From Adineta vaga (lineage: Eukaryota; Rotifera): 64,000 bases of DNA. The notes under the pieces are model-generated. The model saw nothing but the letters and a program-made list of their open reading frames with translations. It ran no database searches and was not told the DNA's origin. Location of the stretch: the NCBI GenBank assembly GCA_021613535.1, contig CP075492.1:3658001-3722000 (forward strand), read 5' to 3'. Below are positions 30,874 to 43,671 of the stretch, one piece after another (positions within the stretch are counted from its first letter, which is position 1; every line of letters begins with the position of its first letter). The position numbers and the translations under genes were made by a program.

Positions 30874-32949
30874 TCAAATAGTATTGGTTGTCGCTTCATT
30901 CGTCACTATTTTTCTCAATTCAAATTCTATGATTAAAGATGATAAAGAAGAAGAAAATAATTCTTTAATATCATCAATTGACGTATCGAAGTCAATTTGA
31001 GTTTTGTCTTCATCTAAGGCAACCACTTCAAATGTTTCCATTTCATCAGATGCAATCGACAATTGTTCAAATAATTTACTGATCAATGACGAAATTAATT
31101 GGTCAGATTGACATGACAATACGATTGTATGATCGGAATATGTGATTTAACAGGTCAGATATGATGAAGAAATCAATTGAAATTCGAAATTAGTTTGTTT
31201 TTCATCAATTTTCATCAAAGTTAGATCTTTGTCTACATCTGAATCATCAGATAATAATAATTGAGCAGTATCTTCGAGCACACTAAATAGACGACATGAG
31301 ATAGAATAGAGATGTTCTATTGTGATTGAATGAACACAATTGAATTGAATAGATTTTTGCTGTTGATTATTGACTATCGTTACGGTAACAGTAAGACGTA
31401 TCGGTGTTTCCGATTGAAAATGAGTTAATGAAGTTGTTGTCGAAGACATTCATTTTCCAACAATGTGATAATTTTCATAGATTTGAAAACTTTGAAGATT
31501 TTGGTTTTTGTCTTCGTATGATAAAACTACAGAAATGATTAGCTGTTGATTGATAACATCGATTATTGTGTCTGATTGAGTTGAATCAACCACTGAATTG
31601 ATGGATTTACTTTTATCAAGAATTATGTTTTGCTTTTGTAATAAGAAAGCATAATCATCAACAGAAGATCTTTTTAACCGAAGTTCAATTTGTTGCCATG
31701 TTGTTGTTGAATCAAAGAAGATTGTTTGTTGAAAATTTTTGTCATTCCTAAGATTTATTTCACATTCCATATCATCGAATGATGTTTTTTCTTTCACAAT
31801 GATCACAATCGGTTTTTCTTTGTTTCCATACAAATCATCCACGGTAACATCTTCGATACTTACTCCATAATCATCATAGAAATAGAGATATGTATCGACT
31901 GTCATATCTATTGGTTGATTAATATTGATAAAATGTTTTATAATCGTAGCTATTCGATTTGTAGAAATTGTGAAATATTCTTTTGTTGATTGACGAAATT
32001 GAAATTGAATAGTAATCAAATCTTTTCTTTCCACAATACGGTAATCAAGACATGTTATCTGTGTTGAATCGGAATCAACAGATATTTCATTTTTATCTAT
32101 TAATACATATTGCTCACGATTATAACGATGATCGTCGAAGATTTTTCTCAACCGCTCTTTAACTTTCTCTACTTTCGTTAAAAATCCTGTTCCACCATCA
32201 GGATAATTAATTGTAAACTTGTATGCTTTAGTTGGGAGCAATATCTCTGTTCTTTCTTCCATTTGATATTGATTTAATTCTTGAAAAAATGTTAGCGATG
32301 AAGATGGAATTTGTTTTATCTGTAGTTTAAACAATGAACGAACATGTATACGAAAGAAATCAAATTGATTTATGATAGGAGGTGAAGACGGAACACTTTG
32401 ATCACTGGTGTCATCAATTTCAACGTTATATAATCGATCATGGAGATGAGAATACGGTAGTGAATGTGTTTCTTCTTGAAGATTTGTGTATTCTTGCCAT
32501 AAAATAATCGTTTTCTCTTTCAAATTAACTTTCTGTTCTTGAAGAGTTGATCGTAGTCGAACTAAATGAATATTTAAAGGAACATAATTTTCACAACGAA
32601 TTTCCGATGGTATCCATTGTAAAATAGAACTTTCTATTGTACAATGAAGACAAGTCTCTACAAAAGACTTCGAAGATTGTTGAAGAAAGATATCCTTGGA
32701 ATTCTTTAAGTCATTAAGAAGTTGTGTTATCATATCAATCATTGTTTGAATTTTATCGAAATCATTATTATTTTCTTCTTGTACAATATATTGATTGAAT
32801 TGTTCGATAATTAAAGTATTTAATTGTGGATCAATCGGAATTCGAAGTAGATGTGGTATATCGATGAATATAACACAATGAAAAATCTTTGATTTGATAT
32901 TGTTGAATTCATTCATGAATAGCATTATCTTTGTCAGTAGATCGAACAA
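30874..32949 (-). pseudogene. Long ORF of unknown family interrupted by two in-frame stops
   Basis: One minus-strand frame stays open from 32949 to 30874 except for a TGA at 31450-31452 and a TAA at 31147-31149, giving segments of 499, 100 and about 90 codons. No splice sites flank the stops. The N-terminal part is helical (NDFDKIQTMIDMITQLLNDLKNS; LNIHLVRLRSTLQEQKVNL); the rest contains several beta-rich ubiquitin-like-sized modules (ITIQFQFRQSTKEYFTIS; IRLTVTVTIVNNQQQKSIQF). No Met is conserved at the beginning, so the 5' end may be missing. I do not recognise the family; a fragment of a very large protein is likely. Either nonsense-inactivated or a readthrough gene. Confidence 0.6.
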
Positions 32950-33204
32950 AATCGATCAAACTTGTCGATGGATCAATCTCATCGAAATGTGTTTTTGTTT
33001 TGTCACATTATGGAGTTATATAGGCGATGTTACTAAACTACACTTGTACCTCTCTTTTCTTTCCTCGCTGATATTGTCTATCATACTGACGCAGACAGAA
33101 TTGAAATAAGTGGAAAGACATATTGTTATATGTCGTGCATGGACGAGCAGTGTTTATTTCTTTACATATAGTCTATGCTTCTTCTATATGGAATGTTCAT
33201 ATCT

Positions 33205-36200
33205 ATGACTGCCACCAAACTAGAAGATTTGCCAAATGAACTTTGGCTGGAGTTTTCCACTTATTTTACTTGGTTCCAGTTGAGCACAACATGGGTTAAG
33301 TGGCAATTCAATAGTCGTATTCAGATGTTAGCTCTTCTGGCACAATCTCGTGTTGCTTTTGAAATAACACCAATGTTATTAAGAACGTGGGATCAATGTT
33401 TGTACTATTTCGAACATCAACATTCGACGATATCATACCGTATAACTTCTCTTGTACTCGATGAACCGATTCTATCACGTGAAATAATTCGACGATGGAT
33501 GGAAAACGGTTTTTCATTTTTTCCACGTATTCGTCGATGTAGTCTTTGCCGAACTCATTGGCAACCATACTTTATCTAATCTGATTCGATTAATTCATCA
33601 AAGTGAATCGACTTTGAATCGTCTTGTGATTTATTTCGATCGACCAGAAATGTATAAACACATATTAAAGCAAATTATCTCACATGGTGTCTCTCGACAC
33701 ATAATGGAATTGATCATTGTCGAAGGCAATAGAATAAGTGTTAGTTTTTTCGGGAACACAAATTAGTGTCGAGTTTTTGTTTCATTGACAGAATTTAGAC
33801 TATTCGAAATGTAGAAGACGTCTGAAAATTTAGTTAATTCTATCTAATCACTTTTTGAGAAGTATTTACTCTTTGACGACCCTAAAACAAGTTTCATATG
33901 TTTCCCGATAGAAGAACTTTATCCAGACATTGATGTAGTTCTCGCATAAAAATTAATTAAAGAAGTGAGCCTTAATATTCGTCTTCGGAGAAAATTGAAA
34001 CTATTATATACTTCTCGTTTTGGGACGATACTATTGTACCATTCTAACAGTCATTTTAAATCGATCTATTGATGAAATTAATTGGTCTAATATTTCTTCT
34101 CTTGAAACAACCTCGCAATGGAAAATTCAAATTTGAAAATAATTATTAGGTCTCATACGTCTAGAATAGTCTGGTGTCTAATCACAGAAGTCACATTAGA
34201 TCAAAATATTTGAATGAACTGAGACTTAAAAAAAATCAAGAGCTACTGCGATCCCTGCTAATGTTACTACAAACCTTATCTCAGAGTTTAATACAACCTA
34301 GGGAGATTTTCTCCTTAATTCAACTTCAACAGTAAAAAGTTATAACGGAGAAGTTTCGTTCGAATAAAAGGTGAAACTACTAGCACGATATTAAAAAACT
34401 ACTGTAAATATCAGTCTTGTTTTTTGAACTCAAAAATGGAATAGATGATCGATGTTTCAGATGAAACGTCTGACTGCTACATCTGTAAAGAAATTTCGTT
34501 AAATATCAACCAAATTTACCAAAACATCTTGATCGGAAGTCGATTTTAACTATCACATTTGTTTGAATTCAGTACGGTTACCAAAGAAGTTGTCACTTTG
34601 AAAATTGTTAACAAATTTGACCTTTGGATGTGATGAAACAGGATTAGTTTTGAAAAAGAGTGGCTGTAAAATTGGAGTGGAGTGCTACATAATTCTGATT
34701 GATCTATTTTTTGTTCTAGATGTTCGACACTTCCGTGAAGATCATACATCTTTTGATACATTGTTCGACATTCCTTCTCAATTGGTCGCTTTTCCTCACA
34801 CTGTGTCTTTTCGTCTTTCATTGCAACGAATAACTGATTTAATAATTCTGATACAGCACGATACTTTACCACGCGTCAAACATCTTCATGTTACAGTCGA
34901 AAAGTCATTACGCATTTGGAATAAGAGGACTCGTCAACTTGAGGAACCACCTAGTTTTGAACTATGTTCAAACCATTTTCATTCAAGTCGATTCGATTTA
35001 TCAAATTTACGCACCTTTCATTTGCAACAAGTGTCTATGAGTGATATTATTGTCTTAATTCAACATCTTGCATCAATGACGCGATTAGAGTCACTGATCG
35101 TGGTTAATGCAAATGTCAAAGGTATGTGAGACATTTAAACAGCTACGGTGATAGTGTAGATCGTTTTTCATTAGTTGAGAACGTCTATTTGATCTTTTTT
35201 TGTTTATTGTGTAGATCGAGATGAATTAGTTACGTTCAAAACCAGCATTAGAACTTATTTGTATCGTCTACATAAACTTGGCTTTGTTCTTAATCTGCCT
35301 GGTGAGACAACACTCGAGAAAGATGATCTCTATTAGTTCAATTTGGACCATTATGGTGTACAATACGAGGTTGATACGAATGAGACAGATTCAATAATAC
35401 TCCTTTACACACTTCCATACTTGCTCAACAGGCAACGACAGATGCACAACAATTTTTCTACACGATCTTCACAAATTGAACGTACGATCAATTACATTGA
35501 ATGGATAGTCGATGATGATCCATTATCAATCGAAAGCAGTCTTGTCTATTTGCAAAATGTTCACTCGCTTAAATGGTTTTATGATATCCAAGTAAATTCG
35601 ATACATATCAGAGTTGAAATTTTCAAGATTTCATTTATTTAGAAAATAATTCTAAGTCCGCGTTTATAGTGCCTAGTACTACCTTTCCTACGATACGTTG
35701 AGCTCAATTTCGAACAGAATCCATACACATATGATACATTATGTTATCGAACTCATTCTACACCGATCTCTCATCGTTCTATTCTTCTCAAACAAATTCG
35801 AATCAATGCGCTGTTTCTTGAATGTCTAACCATTTCATGGAATGATATTTTGCTTCTAGAATCTGATTTACCTTGGTCCTCTTTAGATCAATTGAATATC
35901 CTTCTAACTGTTACGAAACAGGATATTCCAAGTGATTCTCTTATAGGATGTGTGATAACAAGCAGTACTTTTCCACAATTACGATATCTTTCATTCGGTT
36001 GACGTCGATTCAAACTCACACCTCCAGAAGTGATGGCCCAACGAATTTTGTCTTGGTTTGATACTCTCATGTTATCATTGTCGACACTTTCCATCTTCTA
36101 TGTCAATAGACGCTGTTCTTATCATCGATCTAATCCACAATCATCTATTGACACACTCATGACACTTATCAAGCAACATGTTCGTTTGAATGATTCATCG

Positions 36201-36247
36201 ACGCATGTAACTATTGATTCGAATGAAGAGATTATTATTTGGCTTTA
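33205..36247 (+). pseudogene. F-box (bdelloid LRR-type) pseudogene, multiply disrupted
   Basis: Starts with an F-box-like MTATKLEDLPNELWLEFSTYFTW at 33205. The frame shifts at about 33530 (FAELIGNHTLSNLIRLIHQ continues in another frame), is lost in a non-coding stretch at about 33770-34700, returns with VRHFREDHTSFDTLFDIPSQLV (about 34720-35129), crosses an apparent intron at about 35124-35215, meets an in-frame TAG near 35335, and ends in LRYLSFG, a TGA near 36001, then EVMAQRILSWFDTLM to TAA at 36245-36247. The order and content match one F-box gene of the expanded bdelloid family. At least two stops and two frame breaks make it a dead copy. Confidence 0.7.
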
Positions 36248-36838
36248 AGACAAGGCTATAAGAAATAAATTCTTATATAGACTGAATGGGTTTTATTTAT
36301 AACTATTACAGATAATGAGTATGTATGAAAATAAACTAGTAAATTATGAATATATATGTTCATAGAAAGTTGTTTATAGTCAGATGAGATCAATGGAGAA
36401 AATCGTATATGTGCCAGAAACGAGGTTTTGAACTAAAAAGTCTCCATTGAGAAAAATTATAAAAGGTGGAATATCGTTCTTGTCATATTCAAATTGAATC
36501 TATAATCATTATCAGTATCAATCTTCAAAATTTTCACTTATTACGTTTCATATAATATTGGAATCCGTTATCTTGTCGATTGTCTGTATAAGCAGACTAC
36601 TAAATCGAGATTTTTTTGTCTCATTTTGGCAATATCTAATTGGAATAAATGACAAATGTTCATGTATGAGAGAAAACGACTTTCATCTTTGTTTAAATGA
36701 AATAACCAAGTCGCAGCAATGGATATCTATTTTTGGATTGATATTTTCTTGACTTGTCATTTATTTATTGATGAGAATTCAATCACACTCAGCTCTATTT
36801 TTCGAGAGATCATGCAATAAAACACTGAACTTCATTAT
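36248..36838. other. Intergenic, no gene seen
   Basis: About 590 bp AT-rich; the ORF at 36558-36752 has no recognisable feature. Confidence 0.45.
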
Positions 36839-37744
36839 ATGTCAATAAGAACTATAATTTGTCATGTTGAATATGACGAAAGTGAACAAAAAATCGAAAA
36901 ATATTTTAAAGTGACATCTTCAGAAATTAAGACGTTTGTTATTGATATGGATTGTAAGTTTTGATTCTAGTCAAATTTGACCAGTCACTGATTTAAATTT
37001 ATTTCATTAGACTCTTCACTGGATTACGTTATTTTTATAATTACTTATATCTATTTCTTCAGTCGACAGATAACAGAAAATAAACATATTTTAAAAAAAT
37101 TATATTTATATTGTACATCATATACTGACGATGAGTTTATTGTATTATTGTTTTTAGATTAACATTTGTAATGTTGAACCAGGAGAAGCATTAAGCGACA
37201 AAGATCGATTAGCAACAAAAGGTGTTTTTACTTGTGTGGCTATTCTGGTTTTCTTACAAGATTATGCATTATTTATGGTTCATGTTGATTCTCAAATTTT
37301 CGATGCCAATGGAAAAGAACCACTGAAAGTTTACGAATGTTTATTGAAAAAATCAAATATCATAATTTATGTATTAATTTTATAGAAGATTCTATCAATA
37401 TTGCTAATATTACTCAATCAACTTGGATCACTGATGTTACAATAGTGTGTGATAAAACATTAACACCATCTGTCATTGCAATTTGTCAATATTTTGGAAA
37501 AGAGAGCGAAATGAATGCTGATAGAACATTTACTCCAACAATCATTTATTTAATCGATTCGCTAGATTATCAACAACAAGAACCACATTCATTCATTTGT
37601 TCGAATCATCGTGATCCATCACAATTTACTATCGATATTATTAACAACATTAAAATTGAAGAGAAAAAGCTATCGAACAAGGAAATTTTTGAAAAACTTA
37701 TGAACACTGTCGTTAACATTTTGCTTCCACAAATTGAAGATTAA
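36839..37744 (+). pseudogene. Broken gene of uncertain family
   Basis: A plausible first exon (36839-36953; MSIRTIICHVEYDESEQKIE) ends at a GT, but no downstream acceptor gives a consistent frame. A second block (about 37158-37335) reads NICNVEPGEALSDKDRLATKGVFTCVAILVFLQDYALFMVHVDS; it then shifts frame near 37335 into IKYHNLCINFIEDSINIANITQS and runs to TAA at 37744. The TCVA...HVD arrangement is weakly reminiscent of CheD/NTAN1-type deamidases, but this is speculative. At least one frameshift is needed to join the parts, so it is probably decayed. Confidence 0.45.
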
Positions 37745-39160
37745 ATCTCTGTTGATGTTCTCGATTTTTTTTTAAATAAAACATTTGATTATTCATCGAT
37801 TGTTGTTTTTGATCATTAAAACAATGAAAAGAAGGTCGTCGCATAATCAACAAGGGATGTTGATGTCAAAAATATAACTTTTTCTAATATGATTTATTCT
37901 ACACTGTTATCAAGGACATTATAATGATTATACTTGAAATGTAAGTGAGGTTGAAGTATTGTCATATTTATTCTATCAACTAAAATATTAATTCTTGTAA
38001 TAAAATAATTTTTAATTAAGCTTACTTATTACAAAATATATTTAGATTCTAAACACCATAAATTGATTTGTTAATACATAGTAGTCATCTGATTGTATAT
38101 AAATTTTGATTAATAATCATATAAACATCTAACAATATTAATCTTTATTTTCATATCAGTTGAAAAGTCGAAATGAATTGTTTGATCAATACGGTGTATA
38201 TTTTAACAATAAATTATATTTGATATTACTGTATTCAAACTATTATTAATATATATATATATATATTAAGATTTCGTATTCGGTAATTGATTTTCAATAA
38301 ATTCACGAATCAATTTGAATGAAGGATAAAAAGGTTTTAAATACTTTCACTGACAGAACAAATCGTGTTGTTTCTCTTAATGATTGAGTCGTTCTATTTG
38401 ATACTTGGTTTCATATTGTTGTTATTAAATCATGAGTATTTGTTTGCTTATGCATGTTTCAACAAATGATTCATTTTTATCATATTGATTAATAGATAAG
38501 TACCAGATTGCAAAAAACACTAGTTAAAAAAAGAAAATTTCTTCAAACTTTATTGTACAAATAAATATTGTTTGACCATCGATTTGAAATTAATGAAGTA
38601 TATATAAATGATTAGAGCAACATTCTTCTAAAAGGAAAGATGAATCTGTTACTTTACAGTCAATAAATTTGATTCATCGATGTAAGCTAATTATTGCCGG
38701 TTGCGTAGAAAAAGTCGAAACGGAGAATGTTGAAAGGGTAACGTTGAAAAATAACTTACGATAAAAAAGATTCATTCTATCTTTCGAACATAATGAGAAT
38801 ATTTAATCTAAATTTAAAAGAGAAAAAGTATTAAAATACAGCCATATCGAGTGTGGTGAAAATTTTGCAGCATTTTGTATTTTGTTAATATCTCGATTTC
38901 AGAAAATGATAGAAACATGATCTTGCTTTTAAAAGGTACAGCAAGTGAAGATGTACAAAAAATGTATGCAGAAATCGGGATTGATTAGTTTGATCAATTT
39001 TTGTATAATCATCAATTACAACATTTTTAGTACTGCTTTGTCCCAGCACGATAAAAATGCCTGCAACTTTTTTCAAACTTTTAATATATTTTGATAATGG
39101 AAAGAGCTATTCAACTAATTCTTTTTTAAAAGCCGCGCACCATGATAAGCTCTCTCAGAG
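37745..39160. other. Gene-poor AT-rich stretch with TA microsatellite
   Basis: About 1.4 kb with no coding signal. A (TA)n run lies at about 38249-38267. Confidence 0.5.
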
Positions 39161-40189
39161 CTACATCAATAAATCCTTAATACTGAAATCTAGTAAACCT
39201 CTCATATTCGAACTTAAGAAATTCATAATTTGCACTACTACTTGCATGTTATTTCTTAGTTTATTTTCAAGATACCTTAGCTCAAGGGGTGAGACGACAT
39301 TCCGGGATTTCAATACTCCGGTACTCCATGTGGTACTCCCGTGCTCCAAAGCATACTTCACATAGGCCTCCAGCATATTTCATTTACACTGAATAGTTTC
39401 GACTGTATTAGGTTGATTCGACTTAGATGGATACATTATTCGCATAAGATAAACGAACGCTGATGCATCGAGAGGGAACTGTCCAAATGCTTCTTTATAC
39501 AAAGCGTATTGGTTGACAAATTCTGATAATAGTATTTTCCATTGTTTGACAATACTTAGTACATCCTTTCAACTCAGATAGTTCGATTCATTGATAATAT
39601 TGAAAGACTGAAGTGTTAGTTTATATATGACAAGTAACTGGATCAATGTCTGTGAATTATTGATATCTGTGAATAATGACAGATGTTGTTTAATGTTCAT
39701 TCTTTGTATTATATCTTTTTGTGTCGTACAAAAATATGGACTAATGCCTTTAGACGATTGGAATTCGTTTCCTAGTGTCACTAGTAACAGTTGTCTAAAT
39801 TCATTCATTCGAGTCATTAATCTATTTTCGTTGACCGTATATTCGATGATTCGACAAAGTATATAGAAGTATGCATCTATACGTACTGCAAACAAGTTTG
39901 AATTTTGAGGCACCGATAAACTCTCTGACACAAAGTCTAATATGAATTCAGCATCATTATATAAACGTTTATTTTGGTGCTGTCGATTATATTGATCATA
40001 ATCGGTAAACCATGCATGGACCTGATCAAAAAATTCTTGTTTTGTATTTTGATTTTGAAAGATGTATCGTATAGTCGTTGCATAATCAAATACTTGACTG
40101 TAAGGCGAGACGGATTCAACCATAGAACCGACAAGTGATGTTAATGAGATATTAGGTAGCATCTGAGCTTCTGCGTAATCTAAAATAGT
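39161..40189 (-). pseudogene. Unknown ORF with two in-frame TGA codons
   Basis: A splice acceptor (TTACTATTTTAG) at about 40190 opens a minus-strand frame that continues to TAG at 39161. Only two stops interrupt it, TGA at 39569-39571 and TGA at 39380-39382. The protein is helical (PYSQVFDYATTIRYIFQNQ; KEAFGQFPLDASAFVYLMR; LENKLRNNMQVVVQIMNFL) with no recognised domain. An upstream exon ending near 40240 (NNDILQRLSE) may belong to it but lacks a start codon. Codon bias matches neighbouring genes, so the stops look like recent mutations. Confidence 0.45.
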
Positions 40190-40924
40190 AATTTAATTGA
40201 CAAAGTCTATGAAAAACTCATTGTAAAACTTTCTGATAGTCGCTGCAAAATATCATTGTTGAATTCAAAACTACTCAGTTATTCAGAAACAATAGGTATA
40301 GATAATCAGAGTATGGGTGTAAATTTAGATGCCAGTGTAGAGTATACTTAGTTTGTTCGCACCTTTGTTGACATTGTGCGATGTTTAGTTTACTAATGAT
40401 CGTTTATCTTTTCCTGCTAGACAATGTAACTGATAAAACCTGTCTTTATGCCGGTGTCCGTAGGAAAAAAAGGTAATGCTTGTTGCTTGTTTTAGTTTAC
40501 TTGAATGCAGAAAAATGTTACAGAACGAAAGGAATTCTCATTCATTTTCTTTTACTTTTTTCGTCTGCTCTCTTATTTATATTGTTGCATCTCGGTGTGT
40601 ATGGGCAAAATGTCTATCAACAAAGAAAGTGACGAGGGAGAGTTAGAAAACACAATGCACACATGCATTTGTGTACATTAAGGTAGACAAATAGAAATAA
40701 GAGAAAAAGAGAATAAAAAATGGTGCATCATCGGGAAGAACACAAAATAATTTTATTACATTTTCATCATATTTTGATTAATGATCACAAATTATTTCAC
40801 AAAACAAAATGAAAATGACGAGTAGAAAAACTAAAGTTCATATCAACATTTAAGAACAATAAATAACACAACATGACAGAGGATTTCACTAGATTTTACG
40901 AACAACACACATATGATGTCAAAA
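40190..40924. other. Intergenic, no gene seen
   Basis: About 735 bp with no clear coding sequence apart from a possible upstream exon of the broken gene at 40240-40280. Confidence 0.4.
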
Positions 40925-41936
40925 TCATTCAGTACCAGAAGCAGTTTTCATTTGAATTCTTCCAGGTAGAGTAGCAAGAGTAGTTATTGCTACTCGATGC
41001 GGTTGAAATAATTTCTTAACAATATTTTTCAATTGAGGAATAGAAAAAATTAATGTAACACTCAAGCCTGCCATTGATATTCCAACTGGAAACCATGCAA
41101 CACGATTCGTCAATGGCAGATCATCACCTGTTATAGCAAATCTTACAATAAAGTACATTGATGGGACTCCAAGAATAAGTAACAGAGTAATTATGATTAA
41201 AATCCGTTGAACAATCAAAACATCTCGGTCTTGTCTTTGTTTAACCAATAATGTTAAATTGTTTGTTTGATGTCGAAGAAATGTTGTTATTCGTAGATAT
41301 ATCATCAATGAACATAAAAATGGAAATAGATAAGCAGAAAAGGCTGCCCAAATAATCGCGCGTATATTTGCAAATGAAACATAACAGAAAGAATCATTGA
41401 TGAAATAAGTAACTCCATTCCAAGTTATAACAACACATTGGATACCAATTGCCCATACATATTCTATTATAGGAAGAAGAATATATAATTTCAAAGATCG
41501 AAAATATCGATTTTGAGGATAAAGAATTCGAACTAAACGATAGAATGCCTATAAAATATATCCAAACAAAGATATTTTCTTTCGTGAATTTTCTAGTGAC
41601 CTGATTTACAAATGCCAAATACATTGTACATAGCTGAATAACAGCAATATATCCCGAAACTATGCACGATGATGAATTGAACGATTGTCCATTTAAATCT
41701 CCTAATATTGTTCGAATATTCATTGTTAACATAATTGTTGTAAATATTAGCATAGATAAATAGATATGAATACAATGAAAAATAGTTATTTTATCTTCTT
41801 GTTTTATACCAGTAAAAAACCAATGATAAATAAGAATTATTAAAACTAGTAGTGATATGATAGTTGCAAATATTCCAAAACCAAATGTGAATGAGGTAAG
41901 AATAAGTGCAATCTTTTTATTTTCATTATCCAACAT
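40925..41936 (-). CDS. 7TM receptor with one intron, copy B (319 aa)
   Basis: Exons 41936-41601 and 41548-40925 around a 52-nt intron at exactly the same codon as in copy A. The proteins align without gaps over most of their length, sharing MLDNENKKIALILTSFT at the start, FLRHQxNNLTLxxKQRQDRDVLIVQRIL before TM6 and QLKxIxxKLFQPHRVA at the C-terminus. Copy B has seven extra C-terminal residues. Intact in this reading; outer loops and TM1-2 differ most. Same likely role: G-protein-coupled receptor with unknown ligand. Confidence 0.83.
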
Positions 41937-42310
41937 TGTTTTAAGTTGTTCAGAATTGAATGATGAACTGTATGTAAAAAGCGAGAGTCCAATAAGTTTT
42001 TCTGAAAAGAAGCTTATTTATATAATCTTCTTAGGCTAAAATATGAACTCTAAAAGCCTTCGTTGACGTTCTCTTATATCAACTCAAAATATGCAATTAT
42101 ATTCAATCAGATATTACTGTTGTTTTCCTATTGATAGTTGTCGAATCGTGCTCAATGACTTTTCATTTCGACTACTTAGATGCAAAGGAAATGACAAGGC
42201 GAAACAAAATTTTCTTACAAATACAGATTCATTTGCTATTCTCTGTTTGCTTTATCACACATATTTTTCATTAAAACACAAAATATAAAATAATCAATGT
42301 TTGATATTTT
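41937..42310. repeat. Upstream flank of receptor copy B, homologous to the flank of copy A
   Basis: Shares several blocks with 29870-30530 in the same order and orientation relative to the receptor start (see that entry). It marks the far end of the duplicated segment. Confidence 0.55.
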
Positions 42311-43671
42311 GACAAGAATTTGTCGTCTTATTCTAAATATTATGAGTTATAAACAGAATATTAATCATGTAAGTATATAATCTTCATGTAAAAGTTTGAA
42401 ATACAAGAGAAGCAATTACCAAAATACTTTGAGGGTGCATTTTAGTTTTTTATAAAAGCATTCAGGTAGAAACAGACAAAAATGACGTAAAAGTAGGGGC
42501 AACTAAAAAATGACATCTGAATTTTTTGAGCAGATAAATATTAATATCTATTTTACTCAGAAATAATAATCATCCAATACTTCGCAGTTATGTATATAAA
42601 ATCTCAGAAGTATTTAAAAAACTTGATTCAAACATATGTTTACTCTCAATTTCATTATTATATGGTTTTAACTTTCAAAATGACATATGACAGGTTCTTA
42701 TATTTCACACTACGTCATAGGAGTTTCTTCTTTAATTAATATTGAGTTCTCATTCTTAAAGAAAAAGGGTGTTCTATCATCTGAAGTATCCATCTGTAAA
42801 TTTAAGACAACTACGATCAAACGACAACGATTCATCCATCCATCACTGTTTGATATAAAGTCGTTAATCCAGAACACAAGGGACAGTCAAGAGCTACAAA
42901 AGAAATTTTTACTTGCAAATGTTATATTGCAGTCGAATATAGGACTAATTACTTGTTGACAATGTCGTTACTGTTAAACAATGAATAAACATAAATAAAT
43001 ATTGAGGATGTGGGTGTGGATTAGCTAATCTTCTATACCCACACCCTTCTCTTAAACTTTTGTGAAATATTGATGCGTATAAATCATCGAAAGTAAATGA
43101 AATTCAACAACGCTATCGAAGACACATTTGACGGGTTGGAAGTTGGAAAGTTGAATATATTATCGTTAACTAGCAATATTCACATGAAAGATCAAAAGTC
43201 AATCTCAGATCGATTTCATGACAAAAGCCTACATTGATGTTGAAAACAGAGAGTTAAGAAATGGAAAAAAACAGTACGGATGGTATTGGTAGCAATTTTC
43301 GAAATAAATTTATTCTTACATTCGAGATTGCTATGGTGATATTTAATTATCGATGGTTTCGTATGAGATGAATTTTATTTTGAGCAAGAGATTTAATTAT
43401 AAATGTAAGTTTAAGTTCATACTATAATCAATGAAAACACACCTGAATACAAGTTTGATAGCGCTATCATATTGGTAGAGAAAGATCACATTCAGTGATC
43501 TAATACTGCTTGTTTAATATGCTTGTTTTCTTTGAGCCAGGAAAACGAATGGTCAAAAAGTGTAACGCCAAGTGAAATGTAATCGTAATTAAACTGACGT
43601 TTAATTTCTCCACCTTCTTTTACAATGGTTTCTTTGATTCTACAATGAATCGATGAGTAAAAATAATCATA
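42311..43671. other. Gene-poor, no gene seen
   Basis: About 1.36 kb. The 90-codon ORF at 42687-42959 has no recognisable domain. A short palindrome (GGGTGTGGA...TACCCACACCC near 43013-43047) is a possible terminator-like hairpin. Confidence 0.4.

Noticed and set aside
33308-33568. 86-codon minus-strand ORF opposite the F-box
   Set aside because: The plus strand carries the F-box family signature; no independent evidence for the antisense ORF.
31450-39571. Selenocysteine or altered genetic code as explanation of in-frame TGA codons
   Set aside because: TAA and TAG interrupt neighbouring frames too, intact genes here end normally at all three stops, and no SECIS-like element was recognised.
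42687-42959. 90-codon plus-strand ORF
   Set aside because: No domain, signal or splice support; amino-acid composition is what AT-rich DNA gives by chance.
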